Shown here piece after piece: positions 56,364-64,000 of a DNA stretch of 64,000 bases. Positions within the stretch are counted from its first letter, which is position 1; the number at the start of each line of letters is the position of its first letter. This DNA comes from Lolium rigidum. Lineage: Eukaryota > Streptophyta > Magnoliopsida > Poales > Poaceae. A model generated the notes under the pieces. That model had not been told where the DNA came from and did not search any database. It saw nothing but the letters and a program-made list of their open reading frames with translations. The translations under genes were made by a program, and so were the position numbers. The stretch spans positions 268,407,687 through 268,471,686 of the forward strand of contig NC_061510.1 of the NCBI RefSeq assembly GCF_022539505.1, read 5' to 3'.

Positions 56364-57968
56364 TGATACGTCTCCGACGTATCGATAATTTCTTATGTTC
56401 CATGCCACATTATTGATGATATCTACATGTTTTATGCACACTTTATGTCATATTCGTGCATTTTCTGGAACTAACCTATTAACAAGATGCCGAAGAGCCA
56501 GTTGTTGTTTTCTTCTGTTTTTGGTTTCAGAAATCCTAGTAACGAAATATTCTCGGAATTGGACGAAATCAACGCCCAGGGTCCTATTTTGCCACGAAGC
56601 TTCTAGAAGACCGAAGAGGAGTCGAAGTGGGGCCACGAGGCGCCGCCACACTAGGGCGGCGCGGCCCAGGCCCTGGCCGCGCCGACCTGTGGTGTGGGGC
56701 CCTCGTGTGGCCCCCGCGTTGCCCTTCCGCCTACTTAAAGCCTCCGTCGCGAAACCCCCGAGTGCGAGAGCCACGATACGGAAAACCTTCCAGAGACGCC
56801 GCCGCCGCCAATCCCATCTCGGGGGATTCTGGAGATCTCCTCCGGCACCCTGCCGGAGAGGGGATTCATCTACCGGAGGACTCTTCACCTCCATGGTCGC
56901 CTCCGGAGTGATGAGTGAGTAGTTCACCCCTGGACAATGGGTCCATAGCAGTAGCTAGATGGTTGTCTTCTCCTCATTGTGCTTCATTGTTGGATCTTGT
57001 GAGCTGCCTAACATGATCAAGATCATCTATCTGTAATACTATATGTTGTGTTTGTCGGGATCCGATGGATAGAGAATACTATGTTATGTTAATTATCAAG
57101 TTATTACCTATGTGTTGTTTATGATCTTGCATGCTCTCCGTTATTAGTAGAGGCTCTGGCCAAGTTTTTGCTCTTAACTCCAAGAGGGAGTATTTATGCT
57201 CGATAGTGGGTTCATGCCTCCATTGATATCCGGGACGAGTGACGTAAAGTTCTAAGGTTGTGGATGTGCTCGTTGCCACTAGGGATAAAACATTGATGCT
57301 ATGTCTAAGGATGTAGTTGTTGATTACATTACGCACCATACTTAATGCAATTGTCTCGTTGTTTTGCAACTTAATACTGGAAGGGGTTCGGATGATAACC
57401 TCGAAGGTGGACTTTTTAGGCATAGATGCATGCTTGGATGGCGGTCTATGTACTTTGTCGTAATGCCCAATTAAATCTCACTATATTTATCATGACATGT
57501 ATGTGCATTGTTATGCTCTCTCTATTTGTCAATTGCCCGACCGTAATTTGTTCACCCAACATGCTTTTATCTTATGGGAGAGACACCTCTAGTGAACTGT
57601 GGATCCCGGTCCATTCTTTTATACTCGAAATACAAATCTGCTCGCAATACTTGTTCTTTATTGTTTTCCGCAAACAATCATCTTCCACACAATACGGTTA
57701 ATCCTTTGTTACAGCAAGCCGGTGAGATTGACAACCTCACTCGTTTCGTTGGGGCAAAGTAGTTTGGTTGTGTTGTGCAGGTTCCACGTTGGCGCCGGAA
57801 TCTCCGGTGTTGCGCCGCACTACATCCCGCCGCCATCAACCTTCAACGTGCTTCTTGACTCCTCCCGGTTCGATAAACCTTGGTTTCTTTCCGAGGGAAA
57901 ACTTGCTGCTGTGCGCATCATACCTTCCTCTTGGGGTTCCCAACGAACGTGTGAGTTACACGCCATCA
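56364..57968 (+). repeat. S2 5' LTR (Sabrina-like)
   Basis: A 1605-bp LTR from TGATACGTCTCCGACG to ...CACGCCATCA, closely matching S1 12270-13859. The five bases before it are TGGTA. A mutated primer-binding site follows at about 57979-57996. Confidence 0.88.
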
Positions 57969-58221
57969 AGCTCTTTTCCGGCGCCGTTGTCGGGAGATCA
58001 AGACACGCTGCAAGGGGAGTCTCCACTTCCCATTCTCTTTACTTTGTTTTTGTCTTGCTTTATTTTATTTACTACTTTGTTTGCTGCATTATATCAAAAC
58101 ACAAAAAAATTAGTTGCTAGCTCTACTTTATTTACTATCTTGTTTGCTATATCAAAAACACAAAAAAATTAGTTTACTTGCATTTACTTTATCTAGTTTG
58201 TTTTATTTACTACTTGCTAAA
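57969..58221 (+). other. S2 leader
   Basis: Non-coding leader with the same repeated AT blocks as S1 (ACACAAAAAAATTAGTT, twice). Confidence 0.6.
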
Positions 58222-59147
58222 ATGGCCACCCCTGAAAATACTAAGTTGTGTGACTTCACAACCACAAATAATAATGATTTCCTATGCACACCTATTTCTC
58301 CACCTCGCTACTACAACAGAATTCTTTGAAATTAAACCCGCTTTACTTGAATCTTGTCATGCGAGAGCAATTTTCTCGGTGTTAGTTCTGATGATGCTGC
58401 TGCCCATCTCAATAATTTTGTTGAATTGTGTGAAATGCAAAAGTATAAAGATGTAGATGGTGACATTATAAAATTAAAATTGTTTCCTTTCTCATTAAGA
58501 GGAAGAGCTAAAGATTGGTTGCTATCTCTCGCCTAAGAATAGTATTGATTCATGGACTAAATGCAAGGATGCTTTTATTGGTAGATATTATCCCCCTGCT
58601 AAAATTATATCTTTGAGGAGTAGCATAATGAATTTCAAGCAATTGGATAATGAACATGTTGCTCAAGCTTGGGAAAGAATGAAATCTTTGGTTAAAAACT
58701 GCCCAACCCATGGACTGACTACTTGGATGATCATCCAAACCTTCTATGCAGGACTAAATTTTTCTTCGCGGAATTTATTGGATTCAGCTGCTGGAGGTAC
58801 CTTTATGTCCATCACTCTTGGTGAAGCAACAAAGCTCCTTGATAATATGATGGTTAATTACTCTGAATGGCACACGGAAAGAGCTCCACAAGGTAAGAAG
58901 GTAAATTCTGTTGAAGAATCCTCTTCCTTGAATGATAAGATTGATGCTATTATGTCTATGCTTATGAATGATAGGACTAATGTTGATCCTAATAATGTTC
59001 CGTTAGCTTCATTGGTTGCCCAAGAAGAACATGTTGATGTAAACTTCATTAAAAATAATAATTTCAACAACAATGCTTATCGGAACAACTCTAGTAATAA
59101 CTATAGGCCATATCCTTATAATAATGGTAACGGTTATGCTAATTCTT
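58222..59147 (+). pseudogene. S2 gag, 5' part, frameshifted, running into a gap
   Basis: The start is ATG 58222 (MATPENTKLCDF). Frameshifts occur near 58310 and 58535. From about 58613 it is open to the gap and includes AWERMKSLVKNCPTHGLTTW and the Asn-rich NNNFNNNAYRNNSSNN segment. Same protein as S1 gag. The protease part would lie in the gap. Confidence 0.78.
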
Positions 59148-59247
59148 NNNNNNNNNNNNNNNNNNNNNNNNNNNNNNNNNNNNNNNNNNNNNNNNNNNNN
59201 NNNNNNNNNNNNNNNNNNNNNNNNNNNNNNNNNNNNNNNNNNNNNNN
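59148..59247. other. Assembly gap, exactly 100 N
   Basis: A run of 100 N, the conventional size for a gap of unknown length. Compared with S1 at least about 1.2 kb is missing here. Confidence 0.99.
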
Positions 59248-61664
59248 TTTGGATTACTGCACGTAAACGATTTCTTGTCGTCACGAATTTGGGCAGGGTT
59301 CTCTCGTAGGTAACTCGAAAAATCTGCCAATTTACGTGAGTGATCCTCAGATATGTATGCAACTTTCATTCAATTTGAGCATTTTCATCTCGAGCAAGTT
59401 AAGTGCCTCTAAAAATTCATCTTTACGGACTCGTTCGTTTTTGACGGATTCTCGCCTTTTATTTCGCATTGCCTCTTTTGCTATGTTGAATGGATTTCTT
59501 TGTTCCATTAACTTCCAAGTAGCTTTGAGCAATGTCCAGAAGTGTTAAGAATGATTGTGTCACCTCTGAACATGTGAATTTTTGATTATGCACTAACCCT
59601 CTAATGAGTTTGTTTTGAGTTTGGTGTGGAGAAGTTTTCAAGGGTCAAGAGAGGAGGATGATACAATATGATCAAGAAGAGTGAAAAGTCTAAGCTTGGG
59701 GATGCCCCCGTGGTTCATCCCTGCATATTTTAAGAAGACTCAAGCATCTAAGCTTGGGGATGCCCAAGGCATCCCCTTCTTCATCGACAACTTATCAGGT
59801 CACCTCTAGTGAAACTATATTTTTATTCCGTCACATCTTATGTACTTTACTTGGAGCGTCTGTATGTTTTTATTTTTGTTTTGTTTGAATAAAATCTGAT
59901 CCTATCATTCTTGTGTGGGAGAGAGACACGCTCCGCTGTTGCATATGAACACATGTGTTCTTAGCTTTATTCTTAATGTTCATGGCGAAGGTTGAAACTG
60001 CTTCGTTAATTGTTGTATGGTTGGAAACAGAAAATGCCGCATGTGGTAAATGCTATAATGTCTTGAATAATTTGATACTTGGCAATTGTTGTGCTCATAT
60101 AGATCATGTTTAAGCTCTTGCATCATGTACTTTGCACCTATTAATGAAGAACTACATAGAGCTTGTTAAAATTTTGTTTGCATGATTGGTCTCTCTAGAG
60201 TCTAGATATTTTCTGGTTAAGGTGTTTGAACAACAAGGAAGACAGTGTAGAGTCTTATAATGCTTGCAATATGTTCTTATGTAAGTTTTGCTGTACCGGT
60301 TCATACTTGTGTTTGCTTCAAACAACCTTTCTAGCCTAGCCTTGTATTGAGAGGAATTCTTCTCGTGCATCCAAATCCTTGAGCCAAAAACTATGTCATT
60401 TGTGTCCACCATACCTACCTACTACATGGTATTTCTCTGCCATTCCAAAGTAAATTACTTGAGTGCTACCTTTAAACTTCATTCCTTTGTCTTTGCAATA
60501 TATAGCTCATGGGAAAATAGCCTTAAAAACTATTGTGGTGAAGAATATGTAGCTATGTATCTTATTTCTTAATAAGTTGCTTGTTGAGCGGTAACCATGT
60601 TTCGGACGCCATCAACTTTTACCTTTGTTGAATATCATGTGAGTTGCTATGCATGTTCGTCTTGTCTGAAGTAAGGGCGATTTTCATGATCAAATGGTTT
60701 GAGTATGCATATTGTTAGAGAAGAACATTGGGCCGCTAACTAAAGCCATGATTCATGGTGGAAGTTTCAGTTTGGACAATTAATCCTCAATCTCTTATGA
60801 GAATATTATCTGTTGTTGAATGCTTATGCACTAAAGAGGAGTCCATTATCTGTTGTCTATGTTGTCCCGGTATGGATGTCTAAGTTGAGAATAATCAAAA
60901 GCGAGAAATCCAATGCGAACTTTCTCCTTAGACCTTTGTACAGGCGGCATAGAGGTACCCCTTTGTGACACTTGGTTTAAACATATGTTATGCAATGATA
61001 ATCCATGTAAATCCAAGCTAATTAGGACAAGGTGCGAGCACTATTGGTAATCTATGCATGAGGCTTGCAACTTATAGGATATCTTATACATAACACATAT
61101 GCTTTATTACTACCTTTGACAAAATTGTTTCTATGTTTTCAAAATGAAAAGCTCTAGCATAAAAATAGTAATCCATGCTTCCTCTCGCGAAAGGCCATTC
61201 TTCTACTTTATTGTTGAGTCGGTTTACCTATTCTTTCTATCTTAGAAGCAAACACTTGTATCAACTCGTGTGCATTGATTCCTACATGTTTACCTATTGC
61301 ACTTGTTATATTACTTTGTGTTGACAATTATCCATGAGATATACATGTTGAAGTTGAAAGCAACCGCTGAAACTTATATCTTCCTTTGTGTTGCTTCAAT
61401 GCTTTTACTTTGAATTTATTGCTTTATGAGTAACTCTTATGCAAGTCTTATTGATGCTTGTCTTGAAAGTATTATTCATGAAAAGTCTTTTCTATATGAT
61501 TCATTTGTTTACTCATTATCTTTGCCATTGCTTCGAATCACTGCATTCATCTCATATGCTTTACAATAGTATTGATCAAGATTATGATAGCATGTCACTT
61601 AAGAAATTATCTTTGTTATCGTTTACCTACTCGAGGGCGAGTAGGAACTAAGCTTGGGGATGCT
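59248..61664 (+). other. Athila-type 3' internal region after the gap
   Basis: Non-coding. It matches S1 7597-9720 and 121-384 by eye. Two internal AAGCTTGGGGATG copies lie at about 59690 and 59750, a hairpin (arms GGGGATGCC/GGCATCCCC) at 59756-59776, and the true polypurine tract just before 61665. Confidence 0.7.
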
Positions 61665-63545
61665 TGATACGTCTCAAACGTATCTATAATTTCTTATGTT
61701 CCATGCTACTTTTATGATAATACTCACATGTTTTATACACATTATATGTCATTATTATGCGTTTTCCGGAACTAACCTATTGACGAGATGCCGAAGTGCC
61801 AGTTCCTGTTTTCTGCTGTTTTTGGTTTCAGAAATCCTAGTAAGGAAATGTTCTCGGAATCGGACGAAATCAACGCCCAAAACCTTATAATTCCACGAAG
61901 CTTCCAGAACACCGGAGAGGGGCCAGAGGAGAGCCACAGGCCCACCACACAGGTGGCTGGCGCGGCCCAAGAGGGGCGCGCCCCCCTATTGTCTGGCGGC
62001 TCCGTAGCCCTTCTGACTCCGCCTCTTCGTCTATAAGAAGCCCCCTGACCTAAATCTTCGATACGGAAAAGCCACGGTACGAGAAACCTTCCAGAGCCGC
62101 CGCCATCGCGAAGCCAAGAGCTGGGGGACAAAAGTCTCTGTTCCGGCACCCTACCGGGACGGGGAAGTGCCCCCGGAAGGCATCTCCATCGACACCACCG
62201 CCATCTTCATCAACGCTGCTGTCTCCCATGAGGAGGGAGTAGTTCTCCATCGAGTCTAAGGGCTGTACCGGTAGCTATGTGGTTCATCTCTCTCTCCTAT
62301 GTACTTCAATACAATGATCTCATGAGCTGCTTTACATGATTGAGATCCATATGATGAGCTTTGTAATCTAGATGTTGTTATGCTATTCAAGTGGATTTTA
62401 CTTATGTGATCTCCAGAGACTTCTTGTCCCACGTGTGTAAAGGTGACAGTGTGTGCACCGTGTAGGTCTCTTAGGCTATATTTCACAGAATACTTATTCA
62501 CTGAGTTATGATTTGAGTTGGATGTCTCTATGAAATTGTGGTGTGTTAGTACCTCCTATGAATGCACACAGTGACAGCGTGGGGTGTTTATTAGTACTTG
62601 GGAATACATCTTTAAGGTTTGCCTACATGATGAATTAGTGTTCGTTATCTTGCCGTAGAGTAATTCAGAATAGCATAGTGAAGTGCTTATTTATATTCCT
62701 TTATGATTGCAATGTGCTTTATATCACTATTAATCTATGTGCTTGCTCTAGTGATGTTATTAAAGTAGTCTATTCCTCCTCCATGATGTAATGGTGACAA
62801 GTGTGTGCATCATGTAGTACTTGGCGTAGTTTATGATTGTAATCTCTTGTAGATTATGGAGTTAACTCTTACTATGATAGTATTGATGTGATCTATTCCT
62901 CCTTTCATAGTCTCGTCGGTGACGGTGTGCATGCTATGTTAGTACTCGGTATAATTGCGTTGGTCTATCATGCACTCTAAGGTTATTTAAATATGAACAT
63001 CGAATGTTGTGGAGCTTGTTAACTCCGGCATTGAGGTGCTCTTGTAGCCCTACACAATTAATGGTGTTCATCATCCAACAAGAGAGTGTAGAGTGGTTTT
63101 ATTATGTGATCAATGTTGAGAGTGTCCACTAGTGAAAGTATGATCCCTAGGCCTTGTTTCCAAATACCGCAATCATCGCTTATTTATTGTTTTACCGCAT
63201 CTTTACTTCCTGCAATATTACTACCATCAACCGCACGCCATCAAGCTATTTTCTCGGCGTCGTTACTATCTGCTCATATTCGTTCATACCACTTGTATTT
63301 CACTATCTCTTCGCCGAACTAGTGCACCTATACATCTGACAAGTGTATTAGGTGTGTTGGGGACACAAGAGACTTCTTGTATCGTGATTGCATGGTTGCT
63401 TGAGAGGGATATCTTTGACCTGTTCCTCCCTGAGTTCGATAAACCTTGGGTGATCCACTTAAGGGAAAACTTGCTGCTGTTCTACAAACCTCTGCTCTTG
63501 GAGGCCCAACACTGTCTACAGGAAAAGGAGTGTGCGTAGACATCA
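61665..63545 (+). repeat. WHAM-like 3' LTR, different family from the S2 5' LTR
   Basis: An 1881-bp LTR from TGATACGTCTCAAACG to ...GTAGACATCA. The first ~200 bases resemble Sabrina-type LTRs, the rest does not match 56364-57968. The flank after it is AGCGG, not TGGTA. The WHAM name is from memory. Confidence 0.7.
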
Positions 63546-64000
63546 AGCGGCACATGTCGAGTTAACACCAGTATCCCGAGATCATGTCCAGGGACGTGAT
63601 CTTGAAGTAGGTTCTTGCGGGATTGCCACAAGAGCAGTTAACTGGTACCTGATCCGTCAGATGAACCAGCCCCATTTACCATTATCCCTGAACAACATAG
63701 ATAGCAACGGCCTGGAGTCCATAAAACGAGGGGCTGCGCCCAGAAATATAGTCAAGTTCTTTATCGAGTAGTACAACTTGAGTCTATGTCCAGGTGCAAG
63801 CACCTGCCCATAGGCTCGGGGGCTACTCTTATCGAGAGTATTGTTCACCCTCCCGATAAGATACAAGACAGAGGAAAAATTGTGGTGTCGATTAAAGCAA
63901 GTTGAGCCTACACCCAAGTGCAAACACTTGGCCGTAGCCTCGGGGGCTACTCCCATCGGGAGCGCTGGCCGCGCACCCGATAGAAAAATAACTTCGACAT
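63546..64000. repeat. 3' region of another Tat-like element with ~120-bp tandem units
   Basis: Two diverged units begin near 63778 and 63900, each with a short inverted pair around CCAGGTGCAAGCACCTG or CCAAGTGCAAACACTTGG followed by GGCTCGGGGGCTACT. I recall such units from 3' regions of grass Tat elements. A short open frame (to 63771) may be the tail of a polyprotein, but I cannot identify it. Confidence 0.45.

Overview
This window is intergenic DNA from a large, repeat-rich grass genome. It is almost entirely nested transposable elements. The Athila-lineage Gypsy LTRs (Sabrina/WHAM-like), a very large Sukkula/LARD-like LTR and the Harbinger families point to a Pooideae grass. Triticeae is my best guess, with a sister tribe such as oat or ryegrass possible. 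Family names are from memory, not a search. I see no ordinary host gene. The best intact coding sequences are a B3-domain gene carried by a Harbinger element (39019-39510), a short acidic antisense gene inside a retrotransposon (27299-27721) and a retrotransposon protease domain (53285-54097).

Layout. (1) 1-13859: minus-strand Athila-type element S1, with gag-protease and no RT or integrase, split by X1 (390-7591), a minus-strand member of a non-autonomous Tat-like family here called X. (2) 13860-17084: a Mutator element with a broken MuDR-type transposase; S1 lies inside it. (3) 17400-37681: minus-strand Athila-type element B with target duplication GAGGT. Its gag is split by X2 (22295-29177, duplication GAACC). 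Its 5' LTR is split by a Sukkula-like solo LTR (29673-36245, duplication CTTCT), which itself holds a Helitron (31316-33040). (4) 38340-44062: foldback MITE sequence and three Harbinger elements sharing GAGCATCTCCA ends. H1 carries the B3 gene, H2 and H3 carry broken transposases. (5) 44299-63545: Athila-type element D, interrupted by X3 (49657-56363), interrupted in turn by a second Sabrina-like element with a 100-N gap. That element's two LTRs belong to different families. (6) 63546-64000: end of another Tat-like element.

Family X is the most interesting part. All three copies share ~1.17-kb LTRs with two strong hairpins inside a possible 650-nt intron, a decayed gag, and no RT or integrase. 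Two copies have also lost the protease. On the opposite strand, between the gag-pro remnant and the 3' LTR, lie two antisense genes: aORF-A, a small acidic protein with a duplicated WADSED motif and its own TATA box, and aORF-B, a multi-exon coiled-coil protein whose introns all have GT-AG ends and keep one reading frame. The elements presumably depend on partners elsewhere in the genome for reverse transcription and integration.
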